Assembly: GCA_900539915.1 (NCBI GenBank)
Contig: UQDU01000013.1
Coordinates: 1-49,127, forward strand
DNA from: an uncultured Bacteroidales bacterium
GTDB taxonomy: Bacteria; Bacteroidota; Bacteroidia; Bacteroidales; Muribaculaceae
Length of the DNA stretch: 49,127 nucleotides
Direction of reading: 5' to 3'
Every line of letters begins with the position of its first letter. Position 1 is the stretch's first letter. Of the stretch, positions 1 through 7,951 are shown in pieces. The translations under genes and the position numbers were made by a program. Under the pieces are notes generated by a model. The model saw nothing but the letters and a program-made list of their open reading frames with translations. It ran no database searches and had not been told where the DNA came from.

Positions 1-118
1 CATATGAACGCCATTCAAGCATTTACGCTTGCTTAATTAAACAGCATTGTGGCATGTCCCTACTACCTTATAACGCCAGTCAAGCATTAATGACTGATTC
101 AGTTTGTGACATCGGTTC
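1..118. repeat. Dispersed palindromic intergenic repeat, partial copy
   Basis: From about 50 to 113 this non-coding edge matches 19556-19621 closely: both contain GGCATGTCCCTACTAC, then ATAACGCCA, then TCAAGCATTAA, GACTG and GTGACAT in the same order and spacing. An inverted arm, CAAGCATTTACGCTTG, lies at 17-32. The copy here lacks the full 18-bp palindrome of the 19.4-kb cluster. It sits just past the stop of the gene at 122-835. No gene is visible in it. It is probably a member of a repeat family scattered between genes of this genome. Confidence 0.75.
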
Positions 119-121
119 GTG

Positions 122-835
122 TCACTCCTCCTCGGGATATTTGCGGTAATGCTCGTCAAGCACCGTCTGGATGTTGAAGTAAAATTCGCCGGCATCTCGT
201 CCATGGCTGTCCTTGACCTTTATGCGCTCGAAATACGGCTCTATGAAGGCATGATCAACCACGGTGAAGCCCATCATATTGAGCAGCACATACTCATGCT
301 GCGGCTCCACCACCCACCAAGCCTCGTCGTCGTCAGAGCCGGTGCCGGTGGAGACGATGGCCATCAGGATGTAGTTAAGCTTATACTGCCATACCTTGGC
401 AGCATTGATGTCGCCCTTGTCACGCAGAGCCTGGATAAGCAGCGCCATGCTCCGCAGGTCAAACGGATTGTTGTCAAGCGAAAGCCGCGCATATTTCGCC
501 ACTGTGTCACACTGCTCCCGGGTCAGCTGCTTGCGCGTATTATACAGAGCCGACAGGTCCTTTCTGACCGGCGACGGACGATACGGGTCATAATCCTCCT
601 GAAGCATGTAGCCGAGATAAAGACGGCGGAACTTGTCAATCTTCATCAGCGTATCGTTGCGCAGATACTCCTTCATCAGACGCGGATAGTAATACTGCCC
701 GGAGCGGTCGGTGATTTCACGGCGTATCTGCTCCATGTCAGGAGTCTCACGCTTGAGCTGAGGCAATATGTTCTGCGCAACCGACGCTATGGTGCCCGAC
801 AAGGCTAATATGGCGATGATAAGAATGTGCTTCAT
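122..835 (-). CDS. Secreted DUF4919-like protein
   Basis: A 237-residue protein with a clear signal peptide (hydrophobic residues about 4-17, cleavage near the VAQ at 19-21). The mature part is soluble and mainly helical, with TPR-like spacing around residues 90-150 (LTREQCDTVAKYARLSLDNNPFD region), then a beta-rich C-terminus ending in KYPEEE. Length and layout resemble the Bacteroidetes DUF4919 family, whose function is unknown; this assignment is from memory of the family. It is probably periplasmic or surface-exposed. It is a single gene with a TAATTTTG -7 box upstream (874-881), and no neighbour suggests a role. Confidence 0.7.
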   Translation of the reverse strand: MKHILIIAILALSGTIASVAQNILPQLKRETPDMEQIRREITDRSGQYYYPRLMKEYLRNDTLMKIDKFRRLYLGYMLQEDYDPYRPSPVRKDLSALYNTRKQLTREQCDTVAKYARLSLDNNPFDLRSMALLIQALRDKGDINAAKVWQYKLNYILMAIVSTGTGSDDDEAWWVVEPQHEYVLLNMMGFTVVDHAFIEPYFERIKVKDSHGRDAGEFYFNIQTVLDEHYRKYPEEE

Positions 836-873
836 AATTGATTCGTGTTCAGACCCGTTGACACGGGACTCGC

Positions 874-881
874 CAAAATTA
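874..881 (-). promoter_or_regulatory. Bacteroidetes -7 box for the DUF4919-like gene
   Basis: Reads TAATTTTG on the minus strand, matching TAnnTTTG, 38 bp before the ATG at 835. No good -33 element is visible at the expected spacing. Confidence 0.4.
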
Positions 882-896
882 GCAAATATCTCCGTA

Positions 897-918
897 CATC
901 ACGCCTCCTGACGTGATG
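897..918. other. Hairpin between convergent-side ends
   Basis: CATCACG and CGTGATG form a perfect 7-bp stem around an 8-nt loop, just past the 3' end of the aminotransferase gene (minus strand). There is no U-tract, so it may be an mRNA 3'-end stabiliser or a weak terminator. Confidence 0.35.
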
Positions 919-960
919 ATTTAGGATGTTTTATAATTTGTATGAATTTTTCTCAACAAA

Positions 961-2139
961 TCATGAAAAAGCCTCAGCCATGGCTTCAAGAGCCTGCATC
1001 AGGCAGCGGCGAGGCGTGGCCACGTTAAGGCGCACGAATCCGGCACCGTTCTCGCCAAACATCGTGCCGCTGTTAAGGGCCAGGTGCGCCTTATTGATCA
1101 GCACGTCCATCACATCGGCATGTGAAAGACCGAGACCGCTCATGTCAAGCCACACAAGGAAACTGGCCTGCGGACGATGCACCTTGACCTGCGGCAACCG
1201 CTCGGCCATGAACTCCTCCACGGCGATGATGTTGTCTTGCAAATAAGGTATCAGAGCGTCAAGCCACTCTCCGGCATGCCTGTAGGCAGTCTCAGCCGCC
1301 AATACAGCAGTGAAAGTCGGGTCTGACAGCTCATTGGTCTCAAGCCATGAATAGAACGGACGGCGCAACTCCTCGTTGCGAATCATAATCCACGAGCTTG
1401 CAAATCCGGGGATGTTGAATGTCTTTGACGGCGCACCCAACCATATGCCTACTTCGCCAGCTTCCGGGCAGCTCTCCACAAACGGCTGGTGCTTCTGGCC
1501 CCAAAGCATCAGGTCGCCATGGATTTCGTCGCTAACGACCTTTACGCCATATTTTTTGGCCATCTGAGCCACACGCCTCAACGATTCCTGCGTCCACTGC
1601 ACCCCTGCCGGGTTATGAGGATTGCAGAGTATCATCATCTTGACACGCGGGTCTGACATCTTCTCCTCCAGGTCGTAATAGTCTATCACATAGTCACCTG
1701 CCGAGAGATGTATCAGGCGGTTATTTGACACCACACGTCCGTTTCCCTCGATTACCATGCGGAACGGATGATACACCGGCTCCTGTATGATGATATGGTC
1801 ACCCGGCTCGGTGAAGAAATTGACGCAAAAAGCCAGAGCCTTGACCACGCCCGGGGCAAAAGTAAGCTCTTCACGGCTGACTTTCACGCCATGACGCTCA
1901 GCAAGCCATCCGATTATCGACTGCCAATATGAGTCAGGGGTAGCGGTATATCCGTAGATGGGATGCGCAAAACGCCGCATCATGGCCTCCTGTATGGCCG
2001 GATGGCAAGCAAAATCCATATCCGCAATCCAGAGAGGTCGCAAATCACTGCGTCCGAAAAGCGGTTTCAACTGCTCGAATTTCATAGCACAGGAGCCAGA
2101 CTGGTCTATAATCTTGTCAAAATCAAAAGTGTGTTCCAT
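961..2139 (-). CDS. PatB/MalY-family aminotransferase (cystathionine beta-lyase type)
   Basis: A 392-residue fold-type I PLP enzyme. The PLP lysine is in GAPSKTFNIPGF (about K239). NPHNPAGV (about 170-177) and SDEIHGDLM (about 203) are the cofactor-binding motifs typical of the MalY/PatB branch, which cleaves C-S bonds of cystathionine or cysteine conjugates to pyruvate, ammonia and a thiol. The N-terminus (FDKIIDQSGSCAMKFEQLK, then LPLWIADMDF-like DLRPLWIADMDF) is also characteristic of the branch. It is full length and cytoplasmic. A good promoter (2195-2227) lies upstream and the gene appears monocistronic. The exact substrate cannot be read from sequence; plain aminotransferase activity is possible. 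Confidence 0.88.
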   Translation of the reverse strand: MEHTFDFDKIIDQSGSCAMKFEQLKPLFGRSDLRPLWIADMDFACHPAIQEAMMRRFAHPIYGYTATPDSYWQSIIGWLAERHGVKVSREELTFAPGVVKALAFCVNFFTEPGDHIIIQEPVYHPFRMVIEGNGRVVSNNRLIHLSAGDYVIDYYDLEEKMSDPRVKMMILCNPHNPAGVQWTQESLRRVAQMAKKYGVKVVSDEIHGDLMLWGQKHQPFVESCPEAGEVGIWLGAPSKTFNIPGFASSWIMIRNEELRRPFYSWLETNELSDPTFTAVLAAETAYRHAGEWLDALIPYLQDNIIAVEEFMAERLPQVKVHRPQASFLVWLDMSGLGLSHADVMDVLINKAHLALNSGTMFGENGAGFVRLNVATPRRCLMQALEAMAEAFS

Positions 2140-2194
2140 AGCCGAATTAAGGGCGCCTCAAGGCATCCCCACGTGTGATAGGTTCATTGCACCA

Positions 2195-2227
2195 CAAATT
2201 TAAGCATATTTTCCGAAACAGCCCAAA
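2195..2227 (-). promoter_or_regulatory. Promoter of the PatB/MalY gene
   Basis: Minus strand: TTTG (2227-2224), 21 bp, then TAAATTTG (2202-2195). Both elements match the Bacteroidetes primary-sigma consensus. Confidence 0.6.
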
Positions 2228-2282
2228 GCCTCGCACCATACTGCCTGTTTTTAAGTCATGTCATATTTTATTTAGAGGGTAT

Positions 2283-2314
2283 TTTGGCAGATGGGGCGTT
2301 TATTGCTATTTTTG
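2283..2314 (+). promoter_or_regulatory. Promoter of the esterase gene
   Basis: TTTG (2283-2286), 20 bp, TATTTTTG (2307-2314), 45 bp before the ATG at 2360. Confidence 0.6.
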
Positions 2315-2359
2315 TGGATACATCTTTTATCTTAACATAAATTCAAAAAATCATCAACC

Positions 2360-3289
2360 ATGAAACATGTCATCCTTCCCATCATAGGAGCCGTATGCGC
2401 CCTGAGCATGCAAGGCACAACGCCTGTACCGCCGATACAGCAAGCCGACGGAGGCTCCATAGACCGCCAATACATCTATTCTCCGCAGTTAGGCGAGAAA
2501 TGGACTGTAGACGTGTGGCTTCCTGACGGTTATGATACAGCCAAGGACACCCGGTACCCTGTGATATACATGCACGACGGGCAGAATCTGTTTGACCCGG
2601 CAACCACCTGGAACCATCAGGCTTGGGAGATGGATTCAGTCACAACCTCATTAATCAAAAAAGACCTTATAGAGTCACCTATAATAATAGGCATACACAG
2701 CCACGCCGACCGGCGCAAAGGTGACCTAATGCCGCAGAAAGCGGTGGAAGGCACCACCATGACCTACGCGCAGATTGACAGCCTCATGGGTGGCATCCCT
2801 ATCCGCGGCGATGCCTATGCACGTTTTATCGCGGAGACCCTCAAGCCACATATCGACGCCATATACCGCACCTTGCCTGATGCTCCCAACACCACCGTCA
2901 TGGGGTCAAGCATGGGCGGACTGATGTCGATATACGCCATGAGCGAATATCCCGATGTGTTCGGCAACGCCATATGTATGTCAACACACTGGATAGGCAA
3001 TCCCGACCAGTCTGAAGCATTCGCTAAAGCTATGTACCGCTATCTCGACAAGAATCTGCCACGCGACGGCAAACACAAGCTCTATCTTGACCACGGGACG
3101 GAAACACTCGACAGCCTTTACGGCCCTTGGGAAGAGATGATGATAGGGCTGGTTAAGACCTGCGGATATGCCTCACCTGAAACCCTTGAGACCTATATAG
3201 ACCAAGGTGGCGCGCACACCGAGACCTCATGGGCTGCCCGTGTTGACCGTCCGCTGCTGTTTGTGCTCGGCAAGAAGCAAGGCAAATGA
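2360..3289 (+). CDS. Alpha/beta-hydrolase esterase (Fes/EstD-like, COG2819 type)
   Basis: A 309-residue protein with a signal peptide (residues 1-18 or so), thus probably periplasmic. The esterase-D-like core starts at YIYSPQLGEKWTVDVWLPDGYD; VIYMHDGQNLFDP (about 71-83) is the oxyanion-side motif of the Fes/YbbA branch. The nucleophile elbow is GSSMGG (about 181-186, Ser about 183), and the catalytic His is in GGAHTETSW (about 286). This family hydrolyses esters such as enterobactin, acetylxylan or feruloyl esters; the substrate here is unknown. The neighbours are unrelated, so context does not help. A terminator-like hairpin follows. Confidence 0.8.
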   Translation: MKHVILPIIGAVCALSMQGTTPVPPIQQADGGSIDRQYIYSPQLGEKWTVDVWLPDGYDTAKDTRYPVIYMHDGQNLFDPATTWNHQAWEMDSVTTSLIKKDLIESPIIIGIHSHADRRKGDLMPQKAVEGTTMTYAQIDSLMGGIPIRGDAYARFIAETLKPHIDAIYRTLPDAPNTTVMGSSMGGLMSIYAMSEYPDVFGNAICMSTHWIGNPDQSEAFAKAMYRYLDKNLPRDGKHKLYLDHGTETLDSLYGPWEEMMIGLVKTCGYASPETLETYIDQGGAHTETSWAARVDRPLLFVLGKKQGK

Positions 3290-3341
3290 CCGGAATAATT
3301 GCGTCCGTCCCACAGCATCACACCTTATTACAATATTACGG

Positions 3342-3366
3342 GCCGTCAAACGGCACTATTTTTTGG
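3342..3366 (+). terminator. Terminator-like hairpin after the esterase gene
   Basis: GCCGT-CAA-ACGGC followed by ACTATTTTTTGG. The T-run also forms the -33 region (TTTGG) of the next promoter, so terminator and promoter overlap. Confidence 0.5.
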
Positions 3367-3393
3367 TCAATGGCCGTGTATTGACTAACTTTG
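3362..3393 (+). promoter_or_regulatory. Promoter of the DUF3256-xseAB-rsmA-mgtE run
   Basis: TTTG (3362-3365), 20 bp, TAACTTTG (3386-3393). The leader to the first ATG is about 85 nt. Confidence 0.65.
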
Positions 3394-3482
3394 CTTTGAC
3401 AGCGGCTGTTATATGTGTAATATATGTGCTGACATACGCCGCCATACCATCAATCCATTAACTCCGATTACCGACCCACATC

Positions 3483-4133
3483 ATGATGAAATCCGTCATA
3501 CTGCTGATTGTCGCTGCTGCCGTGGTGGCCATCATCGCCCCCTCAGCCAGAGCATCGCTTACCGCATCAAAGGCTTTCGCCACCGCTCCACAGAGCGTGT
3601 TTCCGCTTCTCGACGCAAGCACGAGGCTCGACATGATCGACTACTACAACAGCAACCTCACAACCCCCTCGCCCAACCGCCTGGACGGACGCAGCCGCAT
3701 CACCGCCCTCTCTGACAGGATGGCAAGCATCGAGCTGACCCCGGCATCGAGCTGCGATGTGGTCATACTTCCGGCAGCGGCAGGCGACACAATCATCGCA
3801 GTGATAAGCACCGTGGCCACTCCGGCCCACGACAGCCACATATCATTCTACACCCGCGACTGGAAGGAGATACCCACCGCACGTCTGTTTGAGAAGCCTG
3901 TGCTCAGCGACTGGCTCAGCGACCAGGGCAAGAAAAACCGCGGCGACGTGGAAGCCATGGTGCCGTTTCTGCTGATAAGCTACACCTGGGACCCATCGTC
4001 CAATATCCTGACCCTCACCAACAACACCAAGGAATTCCTGACCGACGACATCTACAGCTTCGTCAAGGACTATATGCTCCCGACGATTTCCTACCGCTGG
4101 GACGGACGCAAATTCTCCAAAATCAAAGACTGA
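3483..4133 (+). CDS. Secreted DUF3256-family protein
   Basis: A 216-residue protein with a signal peptide (hydrophobic residues 4-20, cleavage after SARA). The mature domain begins with VFPLLDASTRLDMIDYYNSN, followed by a conserved NRLDGRSRI, which resembles the Bacteroidetes DUF3256 family (usually about 200 residues). Function is unknown. It opens the run that continues with xseA 31 nt downstream, and the family's position before housekeeping genes gives no functional clue. A second ATG directly follows the first (3486). Confidence 0.7.
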   Translation: MMKSVILLIVAAAVVAIIAPSARASLTASKAFATAPQSVFPLLDASTRLDMIDYYNSNLTTPSPNRLDGRSRITALSDRMASIELTPASSCDVVILPAAAGDTIIAVISTVATPAHDSHISFYTRDWKEIPTARLFEKPVLSDWLSDQGKKNRGDVEAMVPFLLISYTWDPSSNILTLTNNTKEFLTDDIYSFVKDYMLPTISYRWDGRKFSKIKD

Positions 4134-4164
4134 GGCTTTGAGAGGCAAAGAAACAAATCAGGCC

Positions 4165-5454
4165 ATGACCCTTGAGACGCTCAACCGTCTCATCGGCTCG
4201 CTCATCACCACCGATGCCACCCAGAACGTATGGGTGACAGCCGAGCTGAGCGATGTGGCAGTGCGCGGAGGCCACTGCTACCTCGAACTGCTCCAGAAAG
4301 ACCCTGACACCGGACGGCAGGTAGCCAAAGCGCGAGGGATAATATGGGCCAACGTCTACCCCACCATCTCCCACGGATTCATGGCCGCCACGGGACAGCA
4401 GTTTGCTTCTGGCATAAAACTGATGGTCAGGGCTTCGGCCACTTTCCACCCGGTATTCGGCCTCTCGCTCATCATCAGCGCGGTCAACCCGGAGTACACC
4501 ATGGGCGACCTGATGCGCCGCCGCATGGAGATACTCCGGCGACTAAAATCGGAGGGCATACTTGACGACAACCGCAATCTCGCATGGCCCGAAGTGCCGC
4601 AGCGCATTGCGGTAATATCTGCCCCCGGAGCGGCAGGTTACGGCGACTTCATCAACCAGCTGTTTCACAACAAGCACCTGCTGCGCTTTGACGTGAAGCT
4701 GTTTCCGGCCATCATGCAGGGCGAGAAGGCTCCGGCTTCGATTATCGCGTCTCTTGAGGCCATCCTTGCCGAGGAGCATCCGCGCCAGGGTGTGGTCATC
4801 ATACGTGGAGGCGGCGCGACAAGCGACCTGCAAGCCTTTGAAGACTATGGGCTCGCTTCAAGCATAGCGCAGTTTCCGCTACCTGTAATCATAGGCATAG
4901 GTCACGAGCGCGACATAACAGTGCTCGACTATGTGGCCAACATGCGCGTCAAGACCCCGACTGCCGCCGCCGAGTGGCTTATATCCCGAGGTGCCGACGC
5001 CCTCAACCGTCTGCAACTGACAGCCACCTCCATAGCATCCACCGTGAGCGAACGCATATCGGGGTCGCTGCAACAGCTTGCCTACTTCGAAGGCATACTC
5101 CCCACCGCCCCCCTCAGAGCCGTGGAGCGCAGCCGTGAACGGCTCAATCTCGCAGCCATGACCCTCACACAGTCAGGCGACCGGCGGCTTGGCCCGGAAC
5201 GCATGCGCCTCCAGTCATTCTTGCCTCGCCTCGAGACGGCTGTAACCACGCGGCTGTCGAGTCTGCGTGACCGGCTGGATGCTGATGCCCGACTGCTGGA
5301 TGCACTCTCGCCACAAGCCACCCTCAACCGCGGATACTCCATCACACGCCTCAACGGACATGCCGTGACCGATGCCTCCCAACTATCCCCGGGCGACATC
5401 ATCTCGACCATACTCGCCTCCGGCGAAGTAACAAGCACAGTAACAAGCCGATAA
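4165..5454 (+). CDS. xseA: Exodeoxyribonuclease VII large subunit
   Basis: A 429-residue large subunit of the ssDNA nuclease ExoVII. The N-terminal OB-fold contains VWVTAELSDVAVRGGHCYLEL; the catalytic domain contains RIAVISAPGAAGYGDF, VVIIRGGGATSDLQAFEDY and IGIGHERDITVLDYVANMRVKTPTAAAEWL, all hallmarks of XseA. A coiled coil and a C-terminal LNRGYSITR...GDIISTIL segment follow. The frame opens with TTG at 4138, but the in-frame ATG at 4165 puts the start where the family usually begins (MTLETLNRLIGSL), so I use it. xseB follows after 18 nt. Confidence 0.95.
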   Translation: MTLETLNRLIGSLITTDATQNVWVTAELSDVAVRGGHCYLELLQKDPDTGRQVAKARGIIWANVYPTISHGFMAATGQQFASGIKLMVRASATFHPVFGLSLIISAVNPEYTMGDLMRRRMEILRRLKSEGILDDNRNLAWPEVPQRIAVISAPGAAGYGDFINQLFHNKHLLRFDVKLFPAIMQGEKAPASIIASLEAILAEEHPRQGVVIIRGGGATSDLQAFEDYGLASSIAQFPLPVIIGIGHERDITVLDYVANMRVKTPTAAAEWLISRGADALNRLQLTATSIASTVSERISGSLQQLAYFEGILPTAPLRAVERSRERLNLAAMTLTQSGDRRLGPERMRLQSFLPRLETAVTTRLSSLRDRLDADARLLDALSPQATLNRGYSITRLNGHAVTDASQLSPGDIISTILASGEVTSTVTSR

Positions 5455-5472
5455 CACCGACAACCACCACAT

Positions 5473-5697
5473 ATGGACAAACCAGATTTCCGACCCGTCA
5501 AAGACCTTACATATAATCAGGCAGTGACCGAACTCGAACAGATACTGCGCACCATGCAGAGCGACAACTGCGACATAGACATGCTCAGCGTGTACACACG
5601 CCGCGCAGCCGAACTGCTGACAGAGTGCCGCTCACGCCTGACCACCACCGAGGCCGACCTGCAAAACGCGCTTGCCGACCTTATGAAAAAATGCTAA
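5473..5697 (+). CDS. xseB: Exodeoxyribonuclease VII small subunit
   Basis: A 74-residue small subunit, the usual size. LTYNQAVTELEQILRTMQSDNCDIDMLSVYTRRAAELLTECRSRL shows the two-helix pattern of XseB: the LTYxxAxxELExIL motif and the acidic hinge. It assembles with XseA into the ExoVII holoenzyme that degrades single-stranded DNA in repair. The adjacency and same orientation as xseA support the call. Confidence 0.93.
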   Translation: MDKPDFRPVKDLTYNQAVTELEQILRTMQSDNCDIDMLSVYTRRAAELLTECRSRLTTTEADLQNALADLMKKC

Positions 5698-5736
5698 ATT
5701 TGCCCAATTGTTCCACACCACATAACGTCATAAGCC

Positions 5737-6537
5737 ATGACACGCAACGTCAAACCTAAAAAAGCCTTAGGCCAGCACTTCCTGACCGACCTGTCGGTGG
5801 CGCGCCGCATCGCCGCCACCCTTGACGACTACCGTGGACTACCTGTCATAGAGGTGGGTCCCGGCATGGGAGTCCTGACCCAGTTTCTGCTCTCTGAAGG
5901 CCATGACGTCAAGGTGGTGGAAATCGACGGCGAAAGCGTAGACTATCTGAGAGAGGAATATCCGGAGCTGTCGGACCGCATCATTGACTCCGACTTTCTG
6001 AAGCTCGACCTCAACAAAACCGTTCCGGGCGACGGACAATTCTGTGTAATAGGCAACTACCCCTACAACATATCGTCACAGATATTTTTCCACGTACTCG
6101 AATACCGCGACCGCGTGGTATGCTGCTCCGGCATGCTCCAACGGGAGGTGGCCGAGAGGCTTGCCGCCCCTGCCGGCACCAAAGCCCGTGGCATATTGAG
6201 TGTGCTGCTGCAGATGTGGTACGACGTGGAATATCTCTTCACTGTCGACGAAAATGTGTTCAACCCTCCACCCAAGGTCAAAAGCGGTGTGATAAAGATG
6301 ACACGCAACGGTGTCACCGATCCGGGGTGCGACGTGCGCCTGTTCAAGACAGTCGTAAAGACCTCTTTCGGTCAACGGCGCAAGACCCTGCGCAACTCTC
6401 TGCGCGGCCTGTTTGCCCCTGGGGCACCCCTGCCTGACACTCCGATGATGGCACTCCGGCCCGAACAGCTGACTGTAGAGCAGTTTGTGGAACTGACAAA
6501 CCTCATCGCCGCCTCACGGACCCAGCAAAGCGAATAA
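5737..6537 (+). CDS. rsmA: 16S rRNA (adenine1518-N6/adenine1519-N6)-dimethyltransferase
   Basis: A 266-residue RsmA/KsgA. It dimethylates the two adjacent adenines in the helix-45 loop of 16S rRNA late in 30S assembly, using SAM. Visible motifs: KKALGQHFLTD at 8-18, the SAM loop EVGPGMGVLT (about 35), and the catalytic NYPYNISSQI (about 107). The C-terminal domain ends with RRKTLRNSLRGLF and LRPEQLTVEQFVELTNLI, typical of KsgA. It lies 39 nt after xseB and 42 nt before mgtE in the same direction. Confidence 0.96.
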   Translation: MTRNVKPKKALGQHFLTDLSVARRIAATLDDYRGLPVIEVGPGMGVLTQFLLSEGHDVKVVEIDGESVDYLREEYPELSDRIIDSDFLKLDLNKTVPGDGQFCVIGNYPYNISSQIFFHVLEYRDRVVCCSGMLQREVAERLAAPAGTKARGILSVLLQMWYDVEYLFTVDENVFNPPPKVKSGVIKMTRNGVTDPGCDVRLFKTVVKTSFGQRRKTLRNSLRGLFAPGAPLPDTPMMALRPEQLTVEQFVELTNLIAASRTQQSE

Positions 6538-6579
6538 TCCAATACATCTATCAGCCACATTTCCGGATTTACACGTCAC

Positions 6580-7950
6580 ATGAAAGAATATTCACCCGAA
6601 GATCTCGAACATATCCGGTCAATCATAGCAGACAAAGACGAAGCCGCTGCACGCAAGCTGCTCGAAGGGCTGCACCCGGCCGACATTGCCGACCTCTACC
6701 AGGACCTGGACTTGGAGGAAGCCGAGTATCTCTACCGACTCCTTGACCCGGAGACGGCGGCTGACGTGTTGATGGAACTTGACGAGGACGACCGCCGCAA
6801 ACTGCTCCACAGCATGCCGCCCGAGGAAATCGCCAAGCAGCTCATTGACAATCTCGACACCGACGATGCCGTAGACATCATCCAGGAGCTCGACGAGGAG
6901 GACCGTGAGGAAATCCTCACCCACATGGACGATGTGGAACAGGCCGGTGACATCATAGACCTGCTCAAATATGACGAGGACACTGCCGGAGGTCTTATGG
7001 GCAGGGAGATGCTGGTGGTCAACGAAAACTGGAGCATGCCCGAGTGCATCAAGCAGCTGCGCATGCAGGCCGAGGACATGGACGATGTATATAATGTATA
7101 TGTCATCGACAACGACAACAAACTGCGCGGTGTCCTCCCTCTGAAAACCCTCATCACACATCCGTCCGTATCAAAGATAAAACACATCATGGAGACCGAC
7201 CCGGTGGCTGTCAGAGCCGATACGCCGGTCGACGATGTGGCACTCGACTTTGAGAAATATGACCTCGTGGCCATGCCTGTAATTGACGAAATCGGACGTC
7301 TCGTGGGCTGTATCACCGTCGATGACGTGATGGACGAGGTGCGCGAATCAAGCGAACGTGACTACCAGCTGGCATCAGGTCTGTCGAGCGACGTCGAAGG
7401 CGACGACAAACTGATTGCACAGACCAAGGCGCGTCTGCCATGGTTGCTCATAGGCATGATCGGCGGTCTCAGTAACTCCATCATCCTCGGACACTGGGAG
7501 GAGGGCTTCGTGGCCGACCCAACCCTGGCCCTGTTCATACCTCTGATAGGCGGCACCGGCGGTAATGTCGGCACACAGTCATCGGCTATCGTGGTGCAGG
7601 GTCTCGCCAACGGCTCACTCGACATCAAGCATGCCGGCCGTCAGATACTCAAGGAGCTCGGCGTAGGCCTGATCAACGGCGCCATCATATCGCTGCTGGT
7701 GCTGGTATATAATTTCTTCCGCCTCGGCGACGGACATGCCATCACCATGACCACCATGTCGGTCAGCATCGCGCTGTTTTGCGTGGTGATGTTCGCCTCA
7801 GTGTTCGGCACCTTTGTGCCTCTCACGCTCGAACGCTTCAAAGTGGACCCGGCACTTGCCACCGGGCCCTTCATCTCCATCACCAACGACATCGTCGGTA
7901 TGATTATCTATATGGCGGTATCGTCAATGCTGATGCTCCACCTGCTCTGA
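6580..7950 (+). CDS. mgtE: Magnesium transporter MgtE
   Basis: A 456-residue MgtE-type Mg2+ channel. Domain order: acidic superhelical N-domain (about 1-125, with repeated LHPADIADLYQDL and LDTDDAVDIIQELDEEDR motifs), two CBS domains (about 130-255, MPECIKQLRMQAEDMD, VSKIKHIMETDPVAVRADTPVDDVA, GCITVDDVMDEV), then five predicted TM helices (about 285-455) with the pore motif IPLIGGTGGNVGTQSSA. In the family the N and CBS domains sense cytosolic Mg2+ and close the pore. It ends the plus-strand run and stops 1 nt before the convergent flavodiiron gene. Confidence 0.95.
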   Translation: MKEYSPEDLEHIRSIIADKDEAAARKLLEGLHPADIADLYQDLDLEEAEYLYRLLDPETAADVLMELDEDDRRKLLHSMPPEEIAKQLIDNLDTDDAVDIIQELDEEDREEILTHMDDVEQAGDIIDLLKYDEDTAGGLMGREMLVVNENWSMPECIKQLRMQAEDMDDVYNVYVIDNDNKLRGVLPLKTLITHPSVSKIKHIMETDPVAVRADTPVDDVALDFEKYDLVAMPVIDEIGRLVGCITVDDVMDEVRESSERDYQLASGLSSDVEGDDKLIAQTKARLPWLLIGMIGGLSNSIILGHWEEGFVADPTLALFIPLIGGTGGNVGTQSSAIVVQGLANGSLDIKHAGRQILKELGVGLINGAIISLLVLVYNFFRLGDGHAITMTTMSVSIALFCVVMFASVFGTFVPLTLERFKVDPALATGPFISITNDIVGMIIYMAVSSMLMLHLL

Positions 7951-7951
7951 G

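Noticed and set aside
4138..4164. TTG start for xseA
   Set aside because: Nine additional residues do not fit the family N-terminus, and an ATG in frame lies at 4165.
6619..7316. Minus-strand open frames opposite mgtE
   Set aside because: Ser/Met-rich or Val/His-rich shadows of the acidic MgtE N-domain and CBS domains.
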